Shown here: piece by piece, positions 36,145-45,082 of the stretch
Numbering within the stretch: position 1 is the first letter of the stretch
Layout: each line of letters opens with the position of its first letter
Assembly: GCF_023228165.1 (NCBI RefSeq)
Contig: NZ_JALOBS010000014.1
Coordinates: 62,001 to 126,000 of the forward strand
From: Methylomonas sp.
GTDB lineage: Bacteria > Pseudomonadota > Gammaproteobacteria > Methylococcales > Methylomonadaceae
Length of the DNA: 64,000 nt
Reading direction: 5' to 3'
Made by a program: the position numbers and the translations under genes
The notes under the pieces: model-generated
Database searches by the model: none
Told to the model about the DNA's origin: nothing
The model's input: the letters and a program-made list of their open reading frames with translations, nothing else

Positions 36145-37095
36145 TCAGGGGCTGATAAACTCGCCGAAGGCGCGACTGCCCTCCCCTGTATTGATGGTAT
36201 ACACCATCTCAAGCGTTTTGGCATCAATCACAGAGACACTGTTATCAAACCAGTTGGCAACATAAACAAAACGGCCGTCGGGATGGGTGCTAATGCCTTC
36301 GGGCTTATCGCCTACATCAATCACAGCCACGGTTTTCAAGCTGGCCGTATCGATGGCGGACACCGTGCTGTCATCCTGATTGGTGACAAATAACAAACTG
36401 TCGCGCATGGCTAACGTCACCGCATAAGGCCTGGCACCGACTTTCAGGGTCGCCACCCTTTTCATTCTGCGGGTGTCCAATACAGTCACGTTGTCGCTTT
36501 CCACGTTCGCGGTATAAAGCCGCTTGCCTTTACTATCAACTACAATCCCAAACGGGTGAGCGCCCACTTTGGTGGTATTTCTAATGCTGAGCTTCTTCAG
36601 ATCAATCTGAGAGACCGAATCATCAACCCGGTTGGCGACGTAAAGCCATTTGTTGTCCGGACTGACCGTCATGCCGGAAGGCGATTTGCCTACACTAATC
36701 ACGGCGGTTTGTTCAAAGTTTTTGGTATCAAAAACAGTTACGGAATGCTCGTACCAGTCGGCGACAAACACTTGTTCGCCGGCCTTGTCCACGGCAATGC
36801 CCAAGGACGCTCCACCCACTCTGACCGTCCGTAACACCTTAAAGGTTTTACTGTCCATCACGGCAAAGCCGCCCCCCTCGGGGGTGCTGATGTAAATTTG
36901 TTTTTTGACCGGATTAACGGCCACACCGGCTGGTTTACCGGTAACCCTGATCGTATCGACAACTTGCTGCAAATCGGTATCGATTACTGAAACCGTATTA
37001 TCCAGTTGATTGGTAATAAAAGCGTGCGGTCCTGCATTAACAGCATTTGCAAGAGCCAAGAGAAACGCGATAACAGCAATCGATTGTTTAGACAT
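36145..37095 (-). CDS. Secreted YVTN-family beta-propeller protein
   Basis: A 316-aa periplasmic protein. A signal peptide (MSKQSIAVIAFLLALANAVNA) precedes about seven repeats of roughly 42 residues of the type (L/V)YVAN..D.(T/S)VSVIDT.....V..I.VG..P.G(I/V), for example LDNTVSVIDTDLQQVVDTIR and WLYVANRVDDSVSQIDL. YVTN propellers bind partner proteins or ligands; in methylotrophs and PQQ alcohol oxidisers similar proteins sit beside quinoprotein genes. It is 64 bases downstream of the MxaD-like gene. A GTG six bases upstream (37101) is an alternative start. Confidence 0.85.
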   Translation of the reverse strand: MSKQSIAVIAFLLALANAVNAGPHAFITNQLDNTVSVIDTDLQQVVDTIRVTGKPAGVAVNPVKKQIYISTPEGGGFAVMDSKTFKVLRTVRVGGASLGIAVDKAGEQVFVADWYEHSVTVFDTKNFEQTAVISVGKSPSGMTVSPDNKWLYVANRVDDSVSQIDLKKLSIRNTTKVGAHPFGIVVDSKGKRLYTANVESDNVTVLDTRRMKRVATLKVGARPYAVTLAMRDSLLFVTNQDDSTVSAIDTASLKTVAVIDVGDKPEGISTHPDGRFVYVANWFDNSVSVIDAKTLEMVYTINTGEGSRAFGEFISP

Positions 37096-37159
37096 GGTCA
37101 CTCAGGGGCAGACGTAAAAGCGGTTTCCATCGGCTGATGGAAACCCAATACAGCAAAAT

Positions 37160-37759
37160 TTAGCGTTTCATTTCGATTTTAACTTCAGCTTTACCGCTTG
37201 GCGCAACTTTTTTAGCCAACGCCTCGAGGCCGGTAGTTAATACTGCTGTAACCGCTTTATCGGCGGCTTCTTCATTCAGTTCCTCCGGTGGGTTGTTGTT
37301 GACATAGGCGCGGTAATACGTCGCAACCCATTCAACCTCGGCTTTACCGCCTTTGTCTTCAACCGAAATTTCGGCCGCGTAGTTGCCAACCGGCAAAACA
37401 GGAATTTCTTCATCTTGGCCGGCATGTTTAATGGTGCCGGTTGAGCTCATATCGGTAATTTTGTATTTGTAGGCCATTTTGCTGTCATCGTGCGATTTCA
37501 GTTCTTCGGTAATGGTGCCGCCGTTAACCAACGTCAGTGTGCGGACAGAACCTTTTTTGTTGCCGCCATCACCTTTGACACTTTTGATGCTGGGGTGCCA
37601 AGACATATCATCGTAATTTTTAATCACGTCCCAGATTTTAGCGGCTGGAGCATCGATGGTAATGCTGGCGGTCATTTTTCCTCTGACCGGGCCATGGGCG
37701 TTAACCATACCGGTAAACATCAATAAGGCAGCTGAAATAAGTAGCGAGGTTTTTTTCAT
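37160..37759 (-). CDS. MxaD-like periplasmic SRPBCC (START-fold) protein
   Basis: A 199-aa exported protein. The signal peptide MKKTSLLISAALLMFTGMVNA is followed by HGPVRGK, then an SRPBCC fold (ITIDAPAAKIWDVIKNYDDMSWHP, GSVRTLTLVNGGTITEEL). This arrangement, including His-Gly-Pro right after cleavage and the hydrophobic pocket fold, matches MxaD, which assists the methanol dehydrogenase-cytochrome cL interaction. No mxaF, xoxF or cytochrome cL gene is in the window, so a role in methanol oxidation is inference. AGGAA precedes the ATG. Confidence 0.75.
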   Translation of the reverse strand: MKKTSLLISAALLMFTGMVNAHGPVRGKMTASITIDAPAAKIWDVIKNYDDMSWHPSIKSVKGDGGNKKGSVRTLTLVNGGTITEELKSHDDSKMAYKYKITDMSSTGTIKHAGQDEEIPVLPVGNYAAEISVEDKGGKAEVEWVATYYRAYVNNNPPEELNEEAADKAVTAVLTTGLEALAKKVAPSGKAEVKIEMKR

Positions 37760-37899
37760 AACACGTTCCTAATGGTGGTCACATAAAATTGAACATGCGA
37801 TTATAAAATAAATTCCCGGATCGAGTAGCCGCAATAGTTCAGTTGCGGCATATTTCCCGACGATTTCCCGACTATTTTCAATACTTACGCAGCCTAACG

Positions 37900-39333
37900 A
37901 TGACAGAAAACACTTATTATTGGCACGATTACGAAACATTCGGCACCGACCCGCAGCGTGATCGCGCCTGCCAGTTTGCCGGCATTAGAACCGACCAGGA
38001 TTTTAACCTCATCGGCGAACCGCTGATGCTGTATTGCAAAACGGCCACAGATTATCTGCCGAATCCCGAAGCTTGCCTGATTACCGGCATCACGCCGCAA
38101 TTGGCCACCGAAAAAGGCGTTTGCGAAGCCGAATTTATCGGTATTATTCATGACCAATTATCGCAAGCCGGCACTTGCGGCATCGGTTACAACAGTATTC
38201 GTTTCGATGATGAAGTGACCCGCAACCTGTTATATCGTAATTTTTACGACCCCTACGCCAGGGAATGGCAAAACGGCAATTCGCGTTGGGATTTGATCGA
38301 CGTCGCCCGCGCCGCCCGAGCCCTGCGGCCGGATGGCATCAACTGGCCGGTGAATGACGACGGCATAGCCAGTTTTCGTTTGGAGGTGCTGACCCAAGCT
38401 AACGGTATAGCCCATCAGGCTGCTCATGATGCCTTATCCGACGTTTACGCCACCATCGCCCTCGCCCGCCTGATCAGGCAAAAGCAACCCAAACTGTACG
38501 ATTATCTATATAACAATCGGCATAAACCGGCCGTGCTCAATTTACTGCAGTTGGGTAGCTTTACACCGCTAGCACATGTGTCCGGACGCTTTCCGGCCCG
38601 CAAAAATTGTCTGTCCATAGTCGTGCCGCTCTATGCGCATCCGCGTAACAGCAATGAAATTATCGTGTACGACCTCTCCGTCGACCCCAGGCCATTATTG
38701 GAGCTGAGTGCCGAACAGATTCAACAAAGGGTTTTTGTCGCTAATGATGACTTACCGGAACATGTGGAACGCATCCCGCTGAAAACGGTACACATCAATA
38801 AAAGTCCGGTTCTGGCGCCCCTGACGGTGATAAGGCAAGACGATGCGCAACGCCTGGAACTTGATTTAGACCAATGCCGATTAAATCTTCAACGCATCAA
38901 ATCGGCGGCGGGCAAGCTGTTAGAACAAAAACTGGCAACGGTTTTTACTCGCGAATATGCCGACACCCCGAACGATCCGGACCTGATGATTTATAGCGGC
39001 GGATTTTTCAGCCATAAAGACAAGAATGCCATGCAAAAAATCAGGCAAACGCCCCCTGAAAAATTGGCGAACTTTCGCGCCGATTTCGACGATGCCCGCC
39101 TGCCCGAGATGCTGTTTCGTTATCGCGGCCGCAATTATCCGCACACGCTGAATCAGGATGAAAGTCCGCGTTGGCAACAGTTTTGCTGCGACAGATTGTT
39201 TAATCCTGAAAGCAGCTGTAATTTGGCTTGGTTTAACGACTATCTACAATCATTGCAAGGTAAACCGGAAACCGATAAACAGCTATTAATGCAATTACAA
39301 GACTTTGCCGCTTCCAAACAATTGCCCGTATAA
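37900..39333 (+). CDS. sbcB: Exodeoxyribonuclease I (SbcB)
   Basis: Single-strand 3'-5' exonuclease used in recombination and mismatch repair. The DEDDh nuclease motifs are YYWHDYETFGTDP (D and E metal ligands), IGYNSIRFDDEVTRN and NGIAHQAAHDALSDVYA (active His and Asp). A C-terminal SH3-like and helical extension (FRYRGRNYPHTLNQDE) is typical of ExoI. From ATG 37900 the protein is 477 aa, close to E. coli (475). It is directly upstream of the Wadjet-like cluster but separately transcribed, 219 bases away. Confidence 0.94.
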   Translation: MTENTYYWHDYETFGTDPQRDRACQFAGIRTDQDFNLIGEPLMLYCKTATDYLPNPEACLITGITPQLATEKGVCEAEFIGIIHDQLSQAGTCGIGYNSIRFDDEVTRNLLYRNFYDPYAREWQNGNSRWDLIDVARAARALRPDGINWPVNDDGIASFRLEVLTQANGIAHQAAHDALSDVYATIALARLIRQKQPKLYDYLYNNRHKPAVLNLLQLGSFTPLAHVSGRFPARKNCLSIVVPLYAHPRNSNEIIVYDLSVDPRPLLELSAEQIQQRVFVANDDLPEHVERIPLKTVHINKSPVLAPLTVIRQDDAQRLELDLDQCRLNLQRIKSAAGKLLEQKLATVFTREYADTPNDPDLMIYSGGFFSHKDKNAMQKIRQTPPEKLANFRADFDDARLPEMLFRYRGRNYPHTLNQDESPRWQQFCCDRLFNPESSCNLAWFNDYLQSLQGKPETDKQLLMQLQDFAASKQLPV

Positions 39334-39552
39334 GTCAAAACCGGCTATGCGGTTTGCCTGAAACGAAGCAGCGCCGTTATGGATATCGGCGCCAATCGAT
39401 TTGTACCGCAGCAAGGAAATCGGCCTGATGCAACGCCAAGAAAGCTTAAAGACATTGAATTATAATAGCGCTCCGGTTTGGCGGATACCCATCTTACAAG
39501 CAGTTGCATCGCTATACGCTTAAGCCGCCCTAGCCACACTTTAAGGAATAAG

Positions 39553-42500
39553 ATGCTCCACACCTACCGCCTGCGGAAAATCATTCTGATAGACAGCTTT
39601 TGGTCCGGCAAAACCGTATTACTGAAGCTGGACGGCCACACCAACCTCAGCGGCACCAACGGCGCAGGCAAGACCACTTTTTTGCGCTTGATGCAGTTAT
39701 TCTGGGGCGAGCGGCCCAGCAATATCGTCGGCGGCAGCGGCAGCAAAAAGGGCTTTCTGGATTACTACCTGCCGCGCGCCAGTAGTTTTCTGATTTATGA
39801 ATACCAGCGCCCGTATCAACAGATTTGCCATGTGATGGTGCAAAGCGACGGTCGCGCCGCCAAATACAAGTTCATAGACGCGCCGTACCAGCAGGAGTTT
39901 TATATTGCCGAAACCGGCTACCCGCGCGACAGCCAAAGCATAGAACGCTTGTATCGGACTACGGCGGAGGCCTCCAAATTCTTTGCCGTCGACGATTACT
40001 GCAGCATCATCCAGTGCCATCAGCTAAGCGGCGGCAAAAAAGACCTGCGTACTTTGCAAAAACGTTACGCGATGGCCGCCACCCCCATGAATCACATCGA
40101 AAAAGTCATCGGTTCGGTGATCGAGAAAATCGGCGATTTCGACGTCATTAAGCAGATGCTGATCGACATCTCTCGCGGCAAACTCAGCCAGAGTTTTTTG
40201 CAAAACGAAGACGAGCAACAGCCGTTTCAACTCAACAAGCAACACATCGATACCTGGCTGGCCGATTTGAGCGCATCCCGCGAAATCGAGGCCAAACGCG
40301 CCGATTTCGACCAATTGCTGCACACCCTAGCCGAGCTGAAGCAAACCCTGAAATCTTTGTCTCATCTGCACTTTCAAGCCCGCGACAAACACAAAAGCGG
40401 ACAGCAGCAAAGCGAAACACTGGAAAACAGTCTGCAGGATTTGACCCGACAACGCGGGCAACTGCAACAAGCCCACCAAAAACAGTTGGAACCCAAAGAC
40501 GATGCCCTGATGGCAGCCAATAGCCACCTGAAAGAGCTAAATTACCAGATCGAAGCCCTGGAAACGCAGAAACTGGCCTTTGAAGAGCAGGATGCCGAAA
40601 GCTTTGCTTTCAAAGCCTCTTTAGCCGAGCAATACGCCAAGCAGCAACAGGATATACAGGCCGAGCTGGATGCGCTGGAACACAAGACCCAGGAAATCAC
40701 CCGCTTTTACGAAAAGCAACTCAGTGAGTTGCAGCACAGACACGAAAAACAACTCCAGCTCTACCAACAACAAGCTTCCGATGCGAAACTGCAACAAAGC
40801 CAAAGTCTACGCGATGCCGACAGCGAAAATCAGCAACGCAAAGACCAGCTGCTGCAGGACAAGGAAGCACGTCTGCAACCCTTAAAAGAACAGCGCACGG
40901 AATTTTCAACCGCATTTCAGATCAAGCAAAACGCGTTAAAAAATCCGCCGATTCCAGATGTCTTGCTGGCTGATCAGCACAAAAACCGAGAGGCTTTGGA
41001 AACCGCCGGCAATGACAGCAAACAGGCTTATCAAGCCCAGGCCGAAGCGCAAACCGATCACCAAAGCAGACTGAACCACTACCAACAGACCGAACAGGCA
41101 CTCAAGGATAAAAAAGCCGAACTCAAACGCAGTCAACACCAGCATGCCGAATGCCAAAAACGTCTGCAGCCGGACCCTGGCTCGCTGCAATATTATTTAG
41201 AGCAGGAAGTCGAAGGCTGGCAACACAACATAGGCCGGGTTATCGCACCGGAATTACTGGATCATAGCGGTCTCGAGCCGCAATGGAGCGGCCAGACTAG
41301 CCAGGATTTTTACGGCCTAGGCCTGAACCTGGAAGCGTTGACAGACCGCAGCGACCTGACTGCCGACAAGGCCCGCCTGGAACAGGAGGAAAAATCCTTG
41401 TTCGAGCGCGTAACCCAGCTCGGCAAGGAATGCGACGGCCTGGAAGCCAGTCTGCAAGCCGCCAACAAACTACGCGAGCAAGCTAAATCGTCACTCGACA
41501 AAACCCAGCAACGTGTGCAACAAGCCGAGAGACAGGAGCAAAACCTGCGCAGCGAGGCCGCTACGCTAGCAGACCAGATCAAAGCCGAAACCGAAAAAGC
41601 CCGCCAACAGCTGGAACAGGACATCAAGCGCTTATCCGCCGATATCGAAACCTGCGACAAAACCCTGGCCAACATTGCAACCGAGCACCGGCAAGCCTTA
41701 CAAAATCTTGGCAACGAACATCTGGCCCGTAAAGGCATCATCGAATCGGATCTGGAGAATCTGCTGGCAACCATCAGTCAGCAAACCCAAACCGACAGCG
41801 AGCATTTCAAGCTGGAACAAAGCCGTATCAAACAACGCTTGAAAAGCGATCTGAAAGACAGCGGCGCCGACGACACCATCATCCTCAACCGGACCAAAGA
41901 TCTCGAAAAAGCAGAAGCACAGGAAAAAGAAGCCCGCACCTATCAGCGCAAAGCCGAGGAATATCGAGACTGGCTGCAAAAACGCTGGCAACAGCATCCG
42001 GAACTCAGCCGGCAGCGCGACGACTGCCAGCGCAATATCCAGCAATTAAGCGACGAAATTAGCCGGCTGAAACAGGACTTCCAACGCCAACGCACACAGT
42101 TGAATCAACAGATTGCATCGCAAGAAGAAGAGCGCAAGAAAAACAACAGCCTGTTGGTGCAACTGGAACAATGCCTGGAACAATTACGCAACTGCCCGCC
42201 GGTCTGCGCGGAGGGTTTGCCGGAATACGCCGCCGGTACGCTGCCGCGCCTGACCCAGGACAGCATCAAGGAACGCAAACGCCAGGAGCTTGATATTCGT
42301 GGCGGCAAGCAAGCCCTGGTGCAGTTGTTCAACAAACATCAACGTAGCCAGTTGGCAGAAGCCTGGTCGCAGGCTTTGAGTTCTGCCGCCAGCCGCAGCG
42401 AGTTTTTTCAGGCCGAGGCGCTGGAAATCGAGCAACCCTTGATCGACGTGTTACAGATGGTCGGCCACGTCAAACAGGCCACCGCTCAACAAATCGAATT

Positions 42501-43230
42501 GCACGCCTCCAGCGTCAACACCTTTTATCTGCATTTGCATAACTTCGATCGCGCGATTAAAAGTACAGGTGCCGAGCTGTCTAAATATGTCAGCGAGGAA
42601 CAATATTTTGCCGCGCTGGGCGAGATCAGCGTCAACGTGCGTTCCAAAATGAGCGACCTGGATTACTGGCAAGCCCTGAAGAAATTCGGTGACCACTATG
42701 GCCAATATCGCGACAATGCCGATTTGAGTGGACAACAGGACATCCCGGACGCCTTGGTGCAAGCCATGGGCGAACTGACCGCGCTGCTGCCGGCCACCGG
42801 CGTCAAGATCAAGCATTTAGCCTTGTTCGATATCGAATTCAACGTCAACGAAAACGGCCAGCTCAAACACGCCCGCAACGCCAGGGAACTGAAGGACGTC
42901 AGCTCCACCGGCCTATCTTATCTGGCCTTGATCACTTTTTTTACCGGTGTTACGTCCATGCTGCGCAAGCAAAATCCAACCGTGGTTTGTTGGCCTATCG
43001 ACGAACTGGGCGACCTGGCACCGGAAAACATCGAGGCCATGATGAATATGCTGGACAAGCAAAATATTCAGATTCTGTCGGCCACCCCGACCGCAGACCG
43101 CCACGTACTGGGCTTGTTCAAGCGCCGCTATCTGCTAAACCAGCAAAAGCTACACGAGGTGGAACTGCCGCAAAGCAAGCTGGAACAACTGTTGAATGCA
43201 CAAACTCAGCAGGAGGCAGAGCATGTTTAA
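39553..43230 (+). CDS. jetC: SMC ATPase of a Wadjet-like system (JetC/MksB)
   Basis: A 1225-aa SMC-like ATPase. Residues 1-230 hold the N-terminal head: Walker A GTNGAGKTTFLRLMQLFWGE with K40. Roughly 255-1010 is an almost unbroken Gln/Glu/Lys/Leu-rich coiled coil. The C-terminal head has signature STGLSYLALITFFTG (near 1118) and Walker B VVCWPIDELGD (near 1150). The short head segments and the coupling to MksE/MksF/Toprim genes indicate the MukB-like MksB/JetC family rather than housekeeping Smc. In Wadjet it drives loop extrusion on plasmids. AAGGA precedes ATG 39553. It is the first gene here, whereas in typical Wadjet operons the SMC is third. Confidence 0.88.
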   Translation: MLHTYRLRKIILIDSFWSGKTVLLKLDGHTNLSGTNGAGKTTFLRLMQLFWGERPSNIVGGSGSKKGFLDYYLPRASSFLIYEYQRPYQQICHVMVQSDGRAAKYKFIDAPYQQEFYIAETGYPRDSQSIERLYRTTAEASKFFAVDDYCSIIQCHQLSGGKKDLRTLQKRYAMAATPMNHIEKVIGSVIEKIGDFDVIKQMLIDISRGKLSQSFLQNEDEQQPFQLNKQHIDTWLADLSASREIEAKRADFDQLLHTLAELKQTLKSLSHLHFQARDKHKSGQQQSETLENSLQDLTRQRGQLQQAHQKQLEPKDDALMAANSHLKELNYQIEALETQKLAFEEQDAESFAFKASLAEQYAKQQQDIQAELDALEHKTQEITRFYEKQLSELQHRHEKQLQLYQQQASDAKLQQSQSLRDADSENQQRKDQLLQDKEARLQPLKEQRTEFSTAFQIKQNALKNPPIPDVLLADQHKNREALETAGNDSKQAYQAQAEAQTDHQSRLNHYQQTEQALKDKKAELKRSQHQHAECQKRLQPDPGSLQYYLEQEVEGWQHNIGRVIAPELLDHSGLEPQWSGQTSQDFYGLGLNLEALTDRSDLTADKARLEQEEKSLFERVTQLGKECDGLEASLQAANKLREQAKSSLDKTQQRVQQAERQEQNLRSEAATLADQIKAETEKARQQLEQDIKRLSADIETCDKTLANIATEHRQALQNLGNEHLARKGIIESDLENLLATISQQTQTDSEHFKLEQSRIKQRLKSDLKDSGADDTIILNRTKDLEKAEAQEKEARTYQRKAEEYRDWLQKRWQQHPELSRQRDDCQRNIQQLSDEISRLKQDFQRQRTQLNQQIASQEEERKKNNSLLVQLEQCLEQLRNCPPVCAEGLPEYAAGTLPRLTQDSIKERKRQELDIRGGKQALVQLFNKHQRSQLAEAWSQALSSAASRSEFFQAEALEIEQPLIDVLQMVGHVKQATAQQIELHASSVNTFYLHLHNFDRAIKSTGAELSKYVSEEQYFAALGEISVNVRSKMSDLDYWQALKKFGDHYGQYRDNADLSGQQDIPDALVQAMGELTALLPATGVKIKHLALFDIEFNVNENGQLKHARNARELKDVSSTGLSYLALITFFTGVTSMLRKQNPTVVCWPIDELGDLAPENIEAMMNMLDKQNIQILSATPTADRHVLGLFKRRYLLNQQKLHEVELPQSKLEQLLNAQTQQEAEHV

Positions 43231-43855
43231 GCCAGTAGCCGAAGCACTGCTCAGCGGCCATTTCATTTGTCCGACGGCCTACCCCGACGCCTTCGAGTAT
43301 TTGTCGCAAACGCACAACGCCGACAAGATCAACAACCTCTTAAAACCGCTGGACCGGGAATTACACAATCTGGACGGCGAACTATATTACGCCGCCTACA
43401 CGCTGGTCGACGACAGCAATCGCGGCGCGATCAAGGAGGCCTTTGCGGAAATTCGTTCACAACTGCGACCGGTGGTGGAATGGATGGACATGGTGATGAC
43501 GGCGCTGGGCCAGGACATGCCGATCCGGGCCCGCGACGAAATTCGCCTGCATCGGTTGTTGCAGGCCATCGAGCACGAGCCGTCCTTGTCCGAACAACTG
43601 AACCGGCTGACCCAGTTGACGCTGTTCAAGACCAGCAAGACCGCCATCACCGAGCAATTGGCCTGGGTGCTGCAAAAACTGGAACAAACCGGCTATCTGG
43701 CGCGGCCCAATCCGCATGCCTCGGTGTACATCGCCACCGGTAAGATCAATTATCTGCATCGCGTCATCGCCTTTTTGAACGACGCCGAAAGCCTGGATCT
43801 GGACCGACACACCGCCGGCGGCGAGGATGGCGAACAGCAGGAACTGTTTTTATGA
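43223..43855 (+). CDS. jetB: MksE-like kite subunit (JetB)
   Basis: A 210-aa helical protein starting MFKPVAEALLSGHFICPTAY, the typical opening of MksE proteins (…LLSG.FIC…). Winged-helix segments follow, and a Leu-rich helix near the middle (LNRLTQLTLFKTSKTAITEQ) leads to a C-terminal part with YIATGKINYL. Kite subunits bind the kleisin. ATG 43223 has a full AGGAGG ribosome-binding site and overlaps the SMC stop by eight bases. The longer frame from 43196 lies within the SMC gene and is rejected. Confidence 0.82.
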   Translation: MFKPVAEALLSGHFICPTAYPDAFEYLSQTHNADKINNLLKPLDRELHNLDGELYYAAYTLVDDSNRGAIKEAFAEIRSQLRPVVEWMDMVMTALGQDMPIRARDEIRLHRLLQAIEHEPSLSEQLNRLTQLTLFKTSKTAITEQLAWVLQKLEQTGYLARPNPHASVYIATGKINYLHRVIAFLNDAESLDLDRHTAGGEDGEQQELFL

Positions 43856-45081
43856 GTTTCGACCACGAGCAAATTGCCGGCCTGATCCGCAAGCTGGCCG
43901 GCGCCGATCAACTGTTGGCGCAAACCTATATCAACGGCACGCTGTTTGCCGACGACGAAAACCGTGCCGCGATCGACAGTCTGAAGAAATCCGGCATGTT
44001 GCGCATCGCCGATGTCTCGGGCGAATACCGTCTGACCGGAGACATCAAACGCCTGATCGACCGCCTGCTGCTGCGTAACCAGCGCTACCAGCAAAACATC
44101 AACATGGCCAAGATGATACTCAGCGTCGAGGAGGACATCGAAGACTACCGCCAAGCGCTGGATCAGAACAACCAGGACGAGGCCCAATATCATCTGGAGC
44201 AGATCGACGATACGCTGTACGAAGCGACCGAAGCCTTGGAAAACAGCCTGAGCGTGATGTTTGCGGCCATCACCAGCCAATTTGGCTTCGTCGGCTCGCT
44301 GAACAGCAAGATCAGGCAGAACCAGCGCGCACTGAGCTATGCCCAGCAACTGGTGCGGGAACTGAATCACATCAGAATAACCGATTGCTACGAATGGTTG
44401 AGCTGGAGCACGATTTTGCCGGAGCTGAGCCGGAAAATCATCCGCTTCATCGATCAATATAAAAGCATCGTCGAACGCTTGACCGGCATCGTCGGCCGCA
44501 TGAAGGAGTTGCTGTTCAAATTGCGGCTGCAGGAACAAACCGCCAACCGCTGCCGGGCGATGGCGCAGTTTTTACGCCAGCATCCGGAATGGGATCCGCT
44601 GGACTGGAGTGCGGAAGCCGATACCCCTAAGCTATTGCAGCGCGGCACAGGCCTGACGCTGCAGCCGGGCATCAACCCCAACAATCCGGTTTTACAGGCC
44701 GATCTGGCCGCCATCGTCCAGGAACTGCGACGCCAGGCAAAACCCGTCGCTCCGCTGGCCAGGGACAGTACCGCATCGCCGCTGGATACCCGAATTCCGA
44801 GCCAGAGCGAATACCAGCAAGACCTGTACGAAAGCCATGTCGAAAACCTGTTTGCGCGGGCCCTGGAGCAACAAGGCCGCAAGACTTCGGCCTTACACTA
44901 TTGGAGCGAACAAGGCTTGGAGATCAAAGCCGAGCTGTGGCTAGACATAGTATTCGCCCAATATTGCTGTTTGCCGCAACGCATGCGTCGTGCCTTCACC
45001 CTGGACATGCAAGGCGAAATTCTGCCCGGCTTCGACGGCAACCAGATCATAGAAGAAATCCTGTTGCAGCGGGTGGCTTGA
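43852..45081 (+). CDS. jetA: MksF-like kleisin (JetA)
   Basis: A 409-aa protein. The first 75 residues look like a winged helix (SLKKSGMLRIADVSGEYRLT). A middle helical region (about 80-270) has long amphipathic helices (YQQNINMAKMILSVEEDIED, SYAQQLVRELNHIRITDCYE), and a C-terminal wing-like domain (ESHVENLFARALEQQGRKTS) would bind the SMC head. This is the layout of MukF/MksF kleisins. Its ATG overlaps the MksE-like stop (ATGA). Sequence is divergent enough that I rely partly on position. Confidence 0.78.
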   Translation: MSFDHEQIAGLIRKLAGADQLLAQTYINGTLFADDENRAAIDSLKKSGMLRIADVSGEYRLTGDIKRLIDRLLLRNQRYQQNINMAKMILSVEEDIEDYRQALDQNNQDEAQYHLEQIDDTLYEATEALENSLSVMFAAITSQFGFVGSLNSKIRQNQRALSYAQQLVRELNHIRITDCYEWLSWSTILPELSRKIIRFIDQYKSIVERLTGIVGRMKELLFKLRLQEQTANRCRAMAQFLRQHPEWDPLDWSAEADTPKLLQRGTGLTLQPGINPNNPVLQADLAAIVQELRRQAKPVAPLARDSTASPLDTRIPSQSEYQQDLYESHVENLFARALEQQGRKTSALHYWSEQGLEIKAELWLDIVFAQYCCLPQRMRRAFTLDMQGEILPGFDGNQIIEEILLQRVA

Positions 45082-45082
45082 T

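Noticed and set aside
39553..43230. Housekeeping MukB or Smc as the identity of the SMC gene
   Set aside because: It is followed by MksE-like, MksF-like and Toprim genes, which fits MksB/JetC; MukB operons carry mukF-mukE and no Toprim.
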